Shown here: positions 44,554 to 53,171 of the stretch, in pieces
Position numbering within the stretch: the stretch's first letter is position 1
Layout: the number at the start of each line of letters is the position of its first letter
Origin: CAXTPV01 sp965276715
GTDB lineage: Bacteria; Pseudomonadota; Alphaproteobacteria; Acetobacterales; Acetobacteraceae
Direction of reading: 5' to 3'
DNA length: 64,000 nt
NCBI GenBank assembly: GCA_965276715.1
Contig: OZ255622.1
Span: 3,658,001 to 3,722,000, forward strand
Position numbers and translations under genes: made by a program
Notes under the pieces: generated by a model
The model's input: only the letters and a program-made list of their open reading frames with translations
Told to the model about the DNA's origin: nothing
Databases searched by the model: none

Positions 44554-45920
44554 ATGATCGGCGTCGATTTCGGCACCACCAACAGCGTCGTCACCTGCCT
44601 CGATCCCGACGGCACCGCACACACCGTCCGTCATCGGTTCGGCACCGCCGACCTCGACATCGTCCGCTCCGTCCTCTGCTTCTCCACCACTGACGGACCG
44701 TCACGCCGCCTGGAGCACGCCGCTGGACCCGACGCCATCGAGCACACCATCGACGACCCGCACGACACCCGCCTGATGATGTCGCTGAAAACCTATCTGG
44801 CGCAGGCGAGCTTCACCGAGACGCTAGTCTTCGGCCGCCCCTTCACCCTCGAGGCGCTGATCGCGCTCTTCCTCCGCGCCATCCTCCCCGGCATCGTGCC
44901 GGGCACCGTCCTGACCGCCGGCCGCCCGGTCCGTTTCGTCGGCGACCGCCCCGACGACGCGCTCGGCGAGCGGCGCCTCCGCGGCGCCTACGCGCTCGCC
45001 GGCTGGCCGGACATCGACACCGCCCTCGAACCCGAAGCCGCCGGCTACCGCTTCGCCCGCGCGCTCGCTGTCCCCGCGACCGTGCTGATCGGCGATTTCG
45101 GCGGCGGCACCAGCGACTTCTCGATCATGCGCTTCGAACCGCGCGGCACCCGCCCGGTCACCGCCCTAGAGCAATATCGCTTCAAGTTGCGTCAGCACAG
45201 CGATAAAATTGCTCGTCAAAACAAAGGCTAGAGCGTGATCGGCTCTCGCATTTCATGTCAACCTTAGCCGGTCACGCTCTAGGCCACGCCGGCATCGGGC
45301 TCGCCGGCGACAGCTTCGACTACCGGATCGTCGACAACATCGTCTCCCCGCGGCTCGGCAAGGGCAGCCACTACGCCCCCGCCGGCCAGGACTTGCCGGT
45401 CCCGCCGGAATGGTTCTCCGCCTTCGCCCGCTGGCACCGCCTGTCGCTGATGCGCGCCCCGCGCACGCTGCGCGACATCGAGGCGGTGATGCGCACCGCC
45501 GAGCACCCCGATCGGCTCGCGGCCCTTCTCTCCGTGCTGCGCGAAGGCCTCGGCTACGACCTCTACCGCACCGTCTCCGGCGTGAAGGCCGCTCTCTCGG
45601 ACGCCCCCGAGGCGACGCTCCGCTTCCACCACGGCGATCTGCGGATCGAGGAGACCATCCGCCGCGAGACCTTCGAGCACTGGATCGCGCCCGACCTCGC
45701 CCGTCTCGGCGCCACCATCGACGCCGCCATGCGCGACGCGTCCCTCACCGAGGCCGGCATCGACCACGTCTTCCTCACCGGCGGCACCTCGCTCGTCCCG
45801 AGCGTGCGCGCCCTCTTCACCGACCGTTTCGGGCCGGCGCGCGTCTCCGGCGGCGGCGAATTCGTCTCGGTCGCCGAAGGGCTCGCCCTCATCGGCCGCG
45901 ACCGCGCCGCCCGCTCATGA
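44554..45920 (+). pseudogene. YegD-like Hsp70-family gene, interrupted
   Basis: Codes for an actin-fold ATPase of the YegD type (short Hsp70 relatives without the peptide-binding domain), about 417 residues when repaired. Phosphate 1 motif GVDFGTTNS is at the N-terminus, phosphate 2 GDFGGGTSD near residue 185, and the adenosine motif FLTGGTSLVP near the end. After RPVTAL the frame enters an inserted 113-bp element at 45166 and stops at 45231. Coding resumes at GHAGIGLAGDSFDY directly after 45282. Removing the insert joins CTA-GGC perfectly, so the gene was intact before. The end overlaps the convergent oxidoreductase gene by 6 bp. Confidence 0.9.
45166..45278. mobile_element. 113-bp double-hairpin, MITE-like insertion bounded by CTAG
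   Basis: A non-coding insertion inside the Hsp70-like gene. CTAG occurs at 45166-45169, 45228-45231 and 45279-45282. The first half folds as GAGCAAT-a-TCGCT against AGCGA-taaa-ATTGCTC (45169-45214). The second half is a long hairpin, CTAGAGCGTGATCGGCT against AGCCGGTCACGCTCTAG (45228-45282), with one mismatch in 17 pairs. Excision with one CTAG kept restores the gene exactly, so CTAG is probably the target duplication. Such CTAGAGC palindromes are common interspersed repeats in alphaproteobacteria. Three CTAG sites suggest two nested or tandem units. Confidence 0.85.
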
Positions 45921-47042
45921 GCCCCGGTTCGGCACCACCAGATACTTCTCCCCCGTCGCCCGCCTGCCATACGCCGCGATCATCGCCGCCGACAGCATCC
46001 CGCTCAGCGGGATCTCGGCCGTGTAGCCGCTCGCGAAAATCGTCGTCAGCTCCGCCATCACCCGCGCGCGCAGGCGCGCCACCTCGGCCGGCCCGATCTT
46101 CTGCAGGAACCAGGGCAGCAGCCAGCCGCCGACGCCCCACGCCATGCCGAGGTTGCCACCGATCACTTTCGGTCCCGTATCGAGCATCCCGTAGACATAC
46201 ACCTGCTTGTGCACCGACGATCCGTAACGGCTGAAGCTCGTCGCATCCCGGCTCGCGACCTCCTCCATCGCCGCCAGGATCGTCGCCGCCATCGTCCCGC
46301 CGCCGATCGCATCGAACCCCAGCGTCGCACCGGTCGCCGCCAGCGCCTCGATCAGGTCGCCGGCAAAGCCCGGCGATGTGCTGTCCAGCACATGCGCAGC
46401 ACCAAGGTCGCGCAGCAGCGCCACCTGTCGCGGGCTGCGGACGATGTTCACCAGACCGATCCCGTCGGCCTGGCACACCCGCGCCAGCATCTGCCCGAGA
46501 TTGGACGCCGCCGCCGTGTGCACCAGCGCCGTATGCCCCTCTCGCCGCATCGTCTCGACCATCCCGAGCACCGTCATCGGGTTGACGAACCACGCCGCCC
46601 CCTCGCGCGGCGCCACCCCGTCCGGCAGCACTGCGCATTCCGCCGCGCCGACCACCCGGAACTGCGCATACGTCCCCCCGGAGATCGCCACCGCCCGCCC
46701 GATCAGCCCCTCCGCGCCGGGCCCGGCGGCCACCACCACGCCCGCCCCCTCGTTGCCGACCGCCATCGGCACGTCGAGCCGCGCTCCCAGCCCCGCCATC
46801 CGCGCCGCCGGCACCGAGGCGCGCACCACCGGCCGGTCCGCCGTCCCGCCCACCTCGATCGTCGAGACATCGGCCGGCCCGAACAGCAGCCCGAGGTCCG
46901 ACGGATTGATCGGCGCCGCCTCGACCCGGACCACCACCTCGCCGGCGCCAGGATCCGGCACCGCGGCCTCGTCAAGCGCGATCGTGAGCGCGCCTCCCGC
47001 GGAGATCGTCGACCGCAACGCCAACCCGACCCGTTCCGTCAT
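45915..47042 (-). CDS. Zinc-type alcohol dehydrogenase-like / quinone oxidoreductase (MDR family)
   Basis: Medium-chain reductase (375 aa). The N-terminal GroES-like domain shows VVVRVEAAPINPSDLGLLFG and VGNEGAGVVVAAGPG. The Rossmann domain begins HTAAASNLGQMLARV, with a substitution-rich version of the usual GxGxxG. Structural zinc cysteines are absent, so a zinc-free quinone oxidoreductase or enoyl reductase type is likely. GGGAG stands 8 bp before the ATG at 47042. It is the last of three minus-strand genes after AsmA and an MFS transporter, and overlaps the convergent Hsp70-like pseudogene by 6 bp. Confidence 0.87.
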   Translation of the reverse strand: MTERVGLALRSTISAGGALTIALDEAAVPDPGAGEVVVRVEAAPINPSDLGLLFGPADVSTIEVGGTADRPVVRASVPAARMAGLGARLDVPMAVGNEGAGVVVAAGPGAEGLIGRAVAISGGTYAQFRVVGAAECAVLPDGVAPREGAAWFVNPMTVLGMVETMRREGHTALVHTAAASNLGQMLARVCQADGIGLVNIVRSPRQVALLRDLGAAHVLDSTSPGFAGDLIEALAATGATLGFDAIGGGTMAATILAAMEEVASRDATSFSRYGSSVHKQVYVYGMLDTGPKVIGGNLGMAWGVGGWLLPWFLQKIGPAEVARLRARVMAELTTIFASGYTAEIPLSGMLSAAMIAAYGRRATGEKYLVVPNRGS

Positions 47043-47085
47043 GACACCGCTCCCATCCGGATGGCCGCCAGGCCCGCCTTCTCGA

Positions 47086-48339
47086 TCATGCCACTCGCCT
47101 GGCGAGAAATCCTCCCTCCAGCATCCCGAACAGGACCAATGCCAGGAACCCCGTCGCCGATCCCGCCAAGGCGGCAAGCCGAAAGCCTCCCGTCGCATAG
47201 AGCAACGTCGCCAGCGCCGAGCCCGCCGCCCCGCCCGCGAACAGGCATGCGATATAGACCGCGTTCAGCCGGCCGCGCAGCGCCGGCGCCAGCCCGTAGA
47301 TCGCCCGCTGCCCGCACACCTGGTTGGCCTGCACCGCCGCATCGAGCACGATCGCCGCGATCACCAGCGCCCCGAGATGGCCACGCGCGCCCCACGCCGC
47401 CAGCAGGAATGCGCACGCGAGTGCCGCCATCGCCGCGGCACTCACCGCCCCGGTCAAGCCCCGGTCGGCCAGCCGGCCCGCGACGGGTGCGGCCAGCGCA
47501 CCGCCCGCGCCCGCCAACGCGAACAGGCCGATGCCGCGCTGCCCGAGCCCGAACCGGTGCGCCAGCAGCAGCGGCACCGAAGTCCAGAACAGGTTGAACG
47601 CCGCGAACATCAGCGCCTGGTAGAGCGCGCGCTTCTGCAGCACCCGCTCCGTCATGATCAGCCGCGCCATCGAGGCCAGGATCTGCCCGTAATGCAGATC
47701 CGCCCGCGGCGAACGCGCCGGCAGCCGCAGCCGGAGCACCAGGGCCAGGACCGTCATCCCGACTCCCGCGACCACGAACACTGATCGCCACCCGCCCCAC
47801 GACGCGATCAGGCTCGAGGCCGGCCGCGCCAGCATGATGCCCGCGAGCAGCCCGCCCATCACGTTGCCGACGATCCGGCCCCGGGAGCGTTCCGGCGACA
47901 GATGCGCCGCCAGCGGCACCAGCACCTGCGTGCCGACGGCACTCGCGCCCACCGCGAACGAGGCCGCCAGGAACATGACGGGCCCGTCCGAGACCGCGAC
48001 CGCCCAAAGACCCGAGACGGTCGCCGCCATGCACAGCAGCACCAGGCGTCGGTTCTCGACCAGGTCGGCGAGCGAGGCGATCGCGATCAGCCCGGCCCCG
48101 TATCCGACCTGCGTCACCGTCACGACAAGCCCGGCCTCACCCGTCGTCAGCCCGAGCGCGGGCGCGATCGATCCGACCAGCGGCTGCGCGTAATAGAGGT
48201 TGGCGACGATTGCGCCGCAACTGAGCGCCAGCAGCCCGACCAGTCCTGCGGAAGGCTCGCTCGACGCGAGGCGAGGACCCGAGTCGGTCCCAGGCCCTCC
48301 GACCTCGCTCAGTGTTGCCGGTGGAGGCGGTGCTCCCAC
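47086..48339 (-). CDS. MFS transporter (drug/metabolite exporter type)
   Basis: Twelve-segment major facilitator (417 aa). The start NLYYAQPLVGSIAPALGL and motif A-like IASLADLVENRRLVLL between helices 2 and 3 are typical of the YnfM/ProP-distant efflux group; the second half repeats with AGRLADRG. No ATG, GTG or TTG occurs between the AsmA stop and the first helix, so the GTG at 48339, 31 bp inside the asmA end and 8 bp after AGGTG, is the most likely start. Translational coupling to asmA follows. The substrate is unknown. Confidence 0.85.
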   Translation of the reverse strand: MGAPPPPATLSEVGGPGTDSGPRLASSEPSAGLVGLLALSCGAIVANLYYAQPLVGSIAPALGLTTGEAGLVVTVTQVGYGAGLIAIASLADLVENRRLVLLCMAATVSGLWAVAVSDGPVMFLAASFAVGASAVGTQVLVPLAAHLSPERSRGRIVGNVMGGLLAGIMLARPASSLIASWGGWRSVFVVAGVGMTVLALVLRLRLPARSPRADLHYGQILASMARLIMTERVLQKRALYQALMFAAFNLFWTSVPLLLAHRFGLGQRGIGLFALAGAGGALAAPVAGRLADRGLTGAVSAAAMAALACAFLLAAWGARGHLGALVIAAIVLDAAVQANQVCGQRAIYGLAPALRGRLNAVYIACLFAGGAAGSALATLLYATGGFRLAALAGSATGFLALVLFGMLEGGFLARRVA

Positions 48340-50384
48340 GCGCCGTGCACCTGCGATTTCGTGCGGTGCAAAGGCCGCGTCGGCGCCGGCGCCGACGCGG
48401 CCGTCTGCTGCGCGGCCGGACCGGCGCTTCCGATCGCGGCCTGGCACGCTTGGCTCTTTCCGACGCCGAACTGGATCGTCGGCAGGATCGCCAGCGGGAA
48501 CGCCACGATGCCGAGCGCCACCGTCGCGGCACCACGGCCGATGATCTCTGCGCCCGGCAGGATCGACGGCTTCGACAACGTGCCACCAATCCGGATCGCC
48601 CCGGGAAACGAGCCGACACTGAAATGCGTCGACCGTGTGGTCAGCGCGTAGTCGACGGTATCGTTACGGAAGTCGACGTTGCCCGAGCCGGTCGTCCGAG
48701 CCTCCCCCGTCTGCAGCACGAACAGGCGCGTGCCGAGCACGCCGTCATGCAGCGGCAGCGCAGCGACGAAGCAGTCGACATTGGTGCGGCTTGGCACCCC
48801 GAGCGCCGACAACACCGCGTTGGAGAACTCCAGACCGAGGACGTCAGGCAGCAGCGCGGAGATGTCGCCGCCGTCCCTCATGTATAGGCCAACATTTCCG
48901 GTCCCGTGATCGACCAGCCCCGCGATCGAGTTTCCGGTGCCGTCCAGCGTCAACCCGCCGCCGACGATGCCCTTGCCGTGGAACGCGTGCGTCGCGTTCA
49001 GCAGATGCGAGAGATCGACGTCCCTGACCTGCACCCCCGCATTGGCCTTCAGGTCGTGCCCGACCGGCTGCAGCCTTGCGTGGCCCGCCAGTTCGCCGTG
49101 GCCGACCCCGAAATCGATCTTCTTCACATCGACCGTCCCGTCCTGGATCGTCATCAGGACGACGATGTTGTCGAGCGGGATGAATTTCCCTTCGATGTGA
49201 TCGCCCCGATACGCGAAATTGACGTCCATCGCGTTCAGCTTCGGCAGGCTGAAGGGCGTCGTCGGCAGCACGTTCCCAGTCCCCGCCGCGCCCGCGGTGC
49301 TTCGGTGAGCGCTGTCGGTGGCCTTGTGCGCCGCCTTCTCCTCGGCCGGATGGCCCGGCTTGGCGCCGATGAATCCGCCCAGGTCGACCAGGTTGACCGC
49401 GTGCGAATGCAGGTTGGCGTCCAGGTGCGGCTGCGTCTGGTGCGGGTCCACCGCGATCGTGCCGCCGAGGTCGCTCGTCCCCAGCCTCCCCTCGAAGTCG
49501 CGAAACACGATCCGCGCCTTCGTATAATCCAGATGGCCGGCAACCCGGTAGGGCGGGGTGCTCGGGATCGCAACGCCCGTCAGCGGATACAGCAGGCTCA
49601 TGTCCGGACCCGCGAACACCAGCCGCAGATTGGCGCCCGAGAACTGCAACGGGTTCTCGACCGTGCCCACCAACGAGACATGCGTGGGCCCGTTCGCCAC
49701 CTGCATGTCGATCGGATAGGGCGTCGCCTTGTCCCGCAGCGTGAGCAAGGCACCCGCCACCAGATGCCCATCGATCGGCTGCGCGGCATAGGTCCCGTTC
49801 GCCGCGACCACGATCCGGTTGCGCGTCGCATCCGTCGCGTCCTGCGTCGTGTGCACGTCGAGATGGAACTTCGCGCGGAGCTTCGCCATCGCGACGTCGA
49901 TCCGGCTCTCCTCGATCGTCACGACGCCGATTTTCGGGCCTGGGGCCGCCGGTGCCGGCTTCGGCGGCGCCTTGGACGGTTCCATGAACTTGAAGGTGTA
50001 GTTGTTCGACCCATCCGCGCGTCCGATGATGTCGGCATCCGCGTGGTCCACATCGACGCGTGGAACCACGATGCCGCGGCCCCGGATATAGTCGAGCACA
50101 CCCACCGCGACCGTCAGATGACCGATCCTGGCGACATCCGGTGCGCCAGCGAATTCCGCCGGCTCGGCCACCCTGATGTCGTCCAGCGTCACCGTGGTGA
50201 CGCGCCCGAGATGCACGTGCAGGTGCGATGCCGTCACCTGCCGCCCGAACGCGGCGCTCGCCTTGCTGTCGATGATCGGCAGGAACCAGTCCCAGTTCCA
50301 GAACACGATCACAAGTACGAGTGCGACGATAAGCGTGCCGAAGCCGCCCAGAACAATGCGGCGGCGCCGCGGATGACCTGCCAA
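48309..50384 (-). CDS. AsmA-family protein
   Basis: Inner-membrane-anchored periplasmic protein (691 aa) of the AsmA/YhjG group, distant relatives of TamB involved in envelope lipid and outer-membrane homeostasis. One N-terminal membrane helix (about residues 10-32) is followed by the chorein-like opening SKASAAFGRQVTASHLHV, Ala/Asp/Gly-rich beta repeats, and the AsmA C-terminal region (VDVKKIDFGVGHGELAGHARL, FVLQTGEARTTGSGNVDF). The tail is basic and Ala-rich. The frame begins with TTG at 50384, with GAGGGG about 10 bp upstream, which supports this unusual start. Confidence 0.87.
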   Translation of the reverse strand: MAGHPRRRRIVLGGFGTLIVALVLVIVFWNWDWFLPIIDSKASAAFGRQVTASHLHVHLGRVTTVTLDDIRVAEPAEFAGAPDVARIGHLTVAVGVLDYIRGRGIVVPRVDVDHADADIIGRADGSNNYTFKFMEPSKAPPKPAPAAPGPKIGVVTIEESRIDVAMAKLRAKFHLDVHTTQDATDATRNRIVVAANGTYAAQPIDGHLVAGALLTLRDKATPYPIDMQVANGPTHVSLVGTVENPLQFSGANLRLVFAGPDMSLLYPLTGVAIPSTPPYRVAGHLDYTKARIVFRDFEGRLGTSDLGGTIAVDPHQTQPHLDANLHSHAVNLVDLGGFIGAKPGHPAEEKAAHKATDSAHRSTAGAAGTGNVLPTTPFSLPKLNAMDVNFAYRGDHIEGKFIPLDNIVVLMTIQDGTVDVKKIDFGVGHGELAGHARLQPVGHDLKANAGVQVRDVDLSHLLNATHAFHGKGIVGGGLTLDGTGNSIAGLVDHGTGNVGLYMRDGGDISALLPDVLGLEFSNAVLSALGVPSRTNVDCFVAALPLHDGVLGTRLFVLQTGEARTTGSGNVDFRNDTVDYALTTRSTHFSVGSFPGAIRIGGTLSKPSILPGAEIIGRGAATVALGIVAFPLAILPTIQFGVGKSQACQAAIGSAGPAAQQTAASAPAPTRPLHRTKSQVHGAWEHRLHRQH

Positions 50385-50412
50385 ACCCGATGTTCCCCTC
50401 GGTGCGCGCGTT

Positions 50413-50934
50413 CTAACGCCCGCCAGCCTCGCGCGGTTCCAGCCCGGCCAGTGCCGCGAGCCGCGCTACCGTGTTCATGTTGCGCGCGGTCCCCTGCGCC
50501 GCCGCCCGGATGCGAAGCCTCGAGCGCCCGATCCCCCGAGGATAATGGACATAGATCTCGCGCCGCCCGAGACGGATCTCCTCGCCGGCCTGCCCGGCCA
50601 CGCCTTCCAGGGCGGACGGCCTCACCTCGTCCTCCACCAAGATCGCCACCACCCTGTCTCCCGGTGCGTCGGCGAACGGATTGCGCGCCACGATCTCCGC
50701 CATCTCGTCCGCCGTCCTGATCAGCACGTCGAAGGGCGTGCCCAGTCGGCCAAGCAGACGGGCCTCGAGAGCCGCCTTGACGGCGCGCGCATCCATCGGC
50801 GCGTCGAACACCGCGTTCCCGCTCGCCAGCACGGTTCGCACCCCTCGAAATCCCGCCGCCTCGCACGACTGCTTGAGCGTGGTCATCGGCAGCGCGCCGG
50901 TACCCCCGACATTGACCGCGCGCAGCAGGGCCAC
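50413..50934 (-). CDS. DUF1697 family protein
   Basis: A 173-residue cytoplasmic protein matching the DUF1697 family: VALLRAVNVGGTGALPM at the start, VRTVLASGNAVFDA, and YVHYPRGIGRSRLRI towards the end. The function of the family is unknown. The GTG at 50934 gives the usual N-terminus. Odd: a strong AGGAGGGG lies about 60 bp further upstream, at correct spacing before an in-frame ATC rather than an ATG, so a longer product from a rare start cannot be excluded. It is 28 bp upstream of the AsmA gene. Confidence 0.82.
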   Translation of the reverse strand: MALLRAVNVGGTGALPMTTLKQSCEAAGFRGVRTVLASGNAVFDAPMDARAVKAALEARLLGRLGTPFDVLIRTADEMAEIVARNPFADAPGDRVVAILVEDEVRPSALEGVAGQAGEEIRLGRREIYVHYPRGIGRSRLRIRAAAQGTARNMNTVARLAALAGLEPREAGGR

Positions 50935-51066
50935 GAAGCGGCCCTGGCGCTGGTCGTCCGCTTTCTCGCCGCCACTATTCGTTTCGATTTGCCCCTCCTA
51001 AGATCATCGGCGAAGGTGCGTGTCACCTTCCAACCTCGGTCCGGCCAACAATCCGTGGAGTTGCAG

Positions 51067-51681
51067 ATGTCAGGTTCCACCACAAACAATCTCTTCAGCG
51101 AGCCAGCCCGCTCCTGGGACATCCTCGAGCAGCAGCAATACAGGCTGAACGGGCACATCGAGGCGTTGCCCGCGGCCGAGTTCAGCGCGCGCCCGCTCGA
51201 TACCCTGACCGACGAGCTGAGCGAGCGCTACTCGCTCAATGTCCCGGTCCTTCACGAGGAGGGTGCGACCGCGAGCCAGGAGGAGCTCGACCTCGATCTC
51301 GGTCGGCGCTTCGTCCTCGGCCAGCCCAGGGTCGTGCGTGGCCTGCGCATCTCCATCGCCGTTCCCTTCATCGGCGATGGCCGCCTGTTCGAACTCCGTC
51401 CCGATACGTTCGAGGATTTGCCGGCGCCACGGGGCGTCGTCGTCGGCCACACGGTCGTCTTCGCGATCGAGGGTGCGAGGCTCACCGCCGAGGAGGTCAG
51501 GGCCGCCTACGACGAGTGGCTCGTTCTGGTCAAACGCAACCTCGACGCGCATCGCGAGAAGCTCGGCGGTTTCAACGAGCGGCTCCGGCCGTCCGTCGCC
51601 ACCGCCGTCAACGAGCGCATCGAGCGGCTGCGCGAACACGCCGACATCATCAGCAAGCTGGGCCTCCTCACCGCCGCCTGA
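51067..51681 (+). CDS. Unknown helical/beta protein coupled to PhzF
   Basis: A 204-residue soluble protein of no recognised family. The N-terminal third is acidic and helical (WDILEQQQYRLNGHIEAL). The middle has a beta-strand pattern (GLRISIAVPFIGDGRLFELRPDTF, GVVVGHTVVFAIEGARL), and a C-terminal helix rich in Arg/Glu (VKRNLDAHREKLGGFNERL) looks like a coiled coil. GGAG stands 6 bp before the ATG at 51067. The TGA stop shares a base with the ATG of the PhzF-like gene, so the two are co-translated. Confidence 0.7.
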   Translation: MSGSTTNNLFSEPARSWDILEQQQYRLNGHIEALPAAEFSARPLDTLTDELSERYSLNVPVLHEEGATASQEELDLDLGRRFVLGQPRVVRGLRISIAVPFIGDGRLFELRPDTFEDLPAPRGVVVGHTVVFAIEGARLTAEEVRAAYDEWLVLVKRNLDAHREKLGGFNERLRPSVATAVNERIERLREHADIISKLGLLTAA

Positions 51682-52535
51682 TGCCGGCCCACGCCTTCGT
51701 CACCGTCGACGTCTTCACCGACCGTCGCTTCGGCGGCAATCCGCTGGCCGTCTTCACCGACGCCAGCGGCTTGTCGGACGCCGAGATGCAGTCGCTCGCC
51801 GCCGAGTTCAACTACAGCGAGACCACCTTCGTCCTCCCGCCCGACGACCCTGCCCACACCGCGCGCGTCCGCATCTTCACCCCGCGCCACGAGCTGCCGT
51901 TCGCCGGCCATCCAAACGTCGGCACCGGCTTCGTCCTCGCCCGGGCCGGCCAAGCCGGCCAGATGCTCTTCGAGGAGACCGCCGGCCTCGTCAGGGTCGA
52001 CATCGACCGCGACGAGGCCGGTGTGACCGGCGCCACCGTCGCCGCCCCAAATCCGCTGGCGCTCGAACCCGGCCTCCCCGCCACGCAGGTCGCCGCCTGC
52101 GCCGGCCTCGATCCCGCCGACATCCTGGTCGGCGCCCACCCGCCGGTCTTCGCCTCGGTCGGCATCCCGTTCCTGATCGCCGAAACCGAGCCCGGCGCCC
52201 TGACCCGCGCCTCCCCCGACATCGCCGCCTTCCGCGACCCGACGCTCTCGCTGCACCTCTACGCCCGCGACGGCGCCAACAAGCTCCGCGCCCGGATGTT
52301 CGCGCCCTCGTCCGGCATCATCGAGGATCCGGCCACCGGCAGCGCCAACGCCACCCTCGCGGCCCTCCTGCTGTCACTCACCGACCGAACCGACGCGTCG
52401 TTCGAGATCACCCAGGGCGTCGAGATGGGCCGTCCCAGCCTGCTCCATGCCGCCGCGCGCCGCACGCCCGATGGGATCCGCGCCACCGTCGGCGGTTCCT
52501 GCGTCCCCGTCCTGCGCGGCGAAACCATCCTCTGA
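51681..52535 (+). CDS. PhzF-family isomerase/epimerase-like enzyme
   Basis: A 284-residue member of the PhzF/diaminopimelate-epimerase fold family. GGNPLAVF (about residue 18) and NYSETTFV with the catalytic Glu (about residue 45) are conserved, as are PRHELPFAGHPNVGTG and the C-terminal EDPATGSANATLAA. Most members have unknown substrates; nothing else of a phenazine pathway is present, so no phenazine role is implied. It is coupled to the unknown gene before it and followed 13 bp later by the DUF1192 gene. Confidence 0.9.
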   Translation: MPAHAFVTVDVFTDRRFGGNPLAVFTDASGLSDAEMQSLAAEFNYSETTFVLPPDDPAHTARVRIFTPRHELPFAGHPNVGTGFVLARAGQAGQMLFEETAGLVRVDIDRDEAGVTGATVAAPNPLALEPGLPATQVAACAGLDPADILVGAHPPVFASVGIPFLIAETEPGALTRASPDIAAFRDPTLSLHLYARDGANKLRARMFAPSSGIIEDPATGSANATLAALLLSLTDRTDASFEITQGVEMGRPSLLHAAARRTPDGIRATVGGSCVPVLRGETIL

Positions 52536-52548
52536 TCGGAGCCCGGAC

Positions 52549-52743
52549 TTGAGCGACGACCTGCCCGAGCGGCCCAAGACGCGCCTGAACATCCTGCCGC
52601 TCGACGAGCTCGGCCTCGCCGAGCTCCAGTCCTACATCGCCGAATTGCGCACCGAAATCGCCCGCGCCGAAGCCGCCATCGATCGCAGGCAGGCCCACCG
52701 CGGCGCCGCCGAACTCGTCTTCGGCCGGCGCCCGACCGAGTAG
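52549..52743 (+). CDS. DUF1192 family small protein
   Basis: A 64-residue acidic protein typical of DUF1192, found mainly in alphaproteobacteria: RLNILPLDELGLAELQSYIAEL, then an EIARAEAAI coiled-coil stretch and an FG-containing tail. The start is a TTG at 52549 with GGAG exactly 7 bp upstream; no ATG is available. The function is unknown. It ends 4 bp from the convergent monooxygenase-like gene. Confidence 0.8.
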   Translation: MSDDLPERPKTRLNILPLDELGLAELQSYIAELRTEIARAEAAIDRRQAHRGAAELVFGRRPTE

Positions 52744-52747
52744 CCCG

Positions 52748-53047
52748 TCAGGCGGGTGCGAGAACGTGGATCGCCCGGCTTGCCAGCATGTCCGCCACCT
52801 TCCGCCCGTAGGCCAGCATGTGCGGCGCCTGCGCGTGCGCCGCCAGCGCCTCCATCCCGCTCCATTTCTCGATCACCACGAAAATGTCCGGGCCGAAACT
52901 GTCGTCAGTGCCCGGCACGTCGATCGCCGGGCCGTACTCGATGCAGCCTTCCTCCGCATGCACCGCGGGCAGGATCGCCCGGAACTCCGACAACACCGCC
53001 TCGCGCTGTCCCGGCCTGGTCTTGATGATCGCGACGACGTGGATCAT
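52748..53047 (-). CDS. Antibiotic biosynthesis monooxygenase (ABM) domain protein
   Basis: A single-domain protein (99 aa) of the YgiN/ABM dimeric alpha+beta barrel fold: IHVVAIIKTRPGQREAVLSEF, EEGCIEYG and FVVIEKWSGMEALAAH. Members are cofactor-free monooxygenases or quinol-handling proteins. AGGGAG stands 7 bp before the ATG at 53047. It is a lone gene between convergent and divergent neighbours; the substrate is unknown. Confidence 0.87.
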   Translation of the reverse strand: MIHVVAIIKTRPGQREAVLSEFRAILPAVHAEEGCIEYGPAIDVPGTDDSFGPDIFVVIEKWSGMEALAAHAQAPHMLAYGRKVADMLASRAIHVLAPA

Positions 53048-53171
53048 GGCTCTCTCCCTGGATGGCCCGCCATCCCGCCTGATCCGGGCCGCGACGGCAA
53101 GAGCCCACCTTCCCTGTGGCGGCCTTCCCGCGCATCGTGCGCGCAAGACGAAACGCCATCTGGAGGAACCC

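Noticed and set aside
51681..52535. Phenazine biosynthesis role for the PhzF-like gene
   Set aside because: No other phz gene is present; PhzF-fold proteins are widespread with other or unknown substrates.
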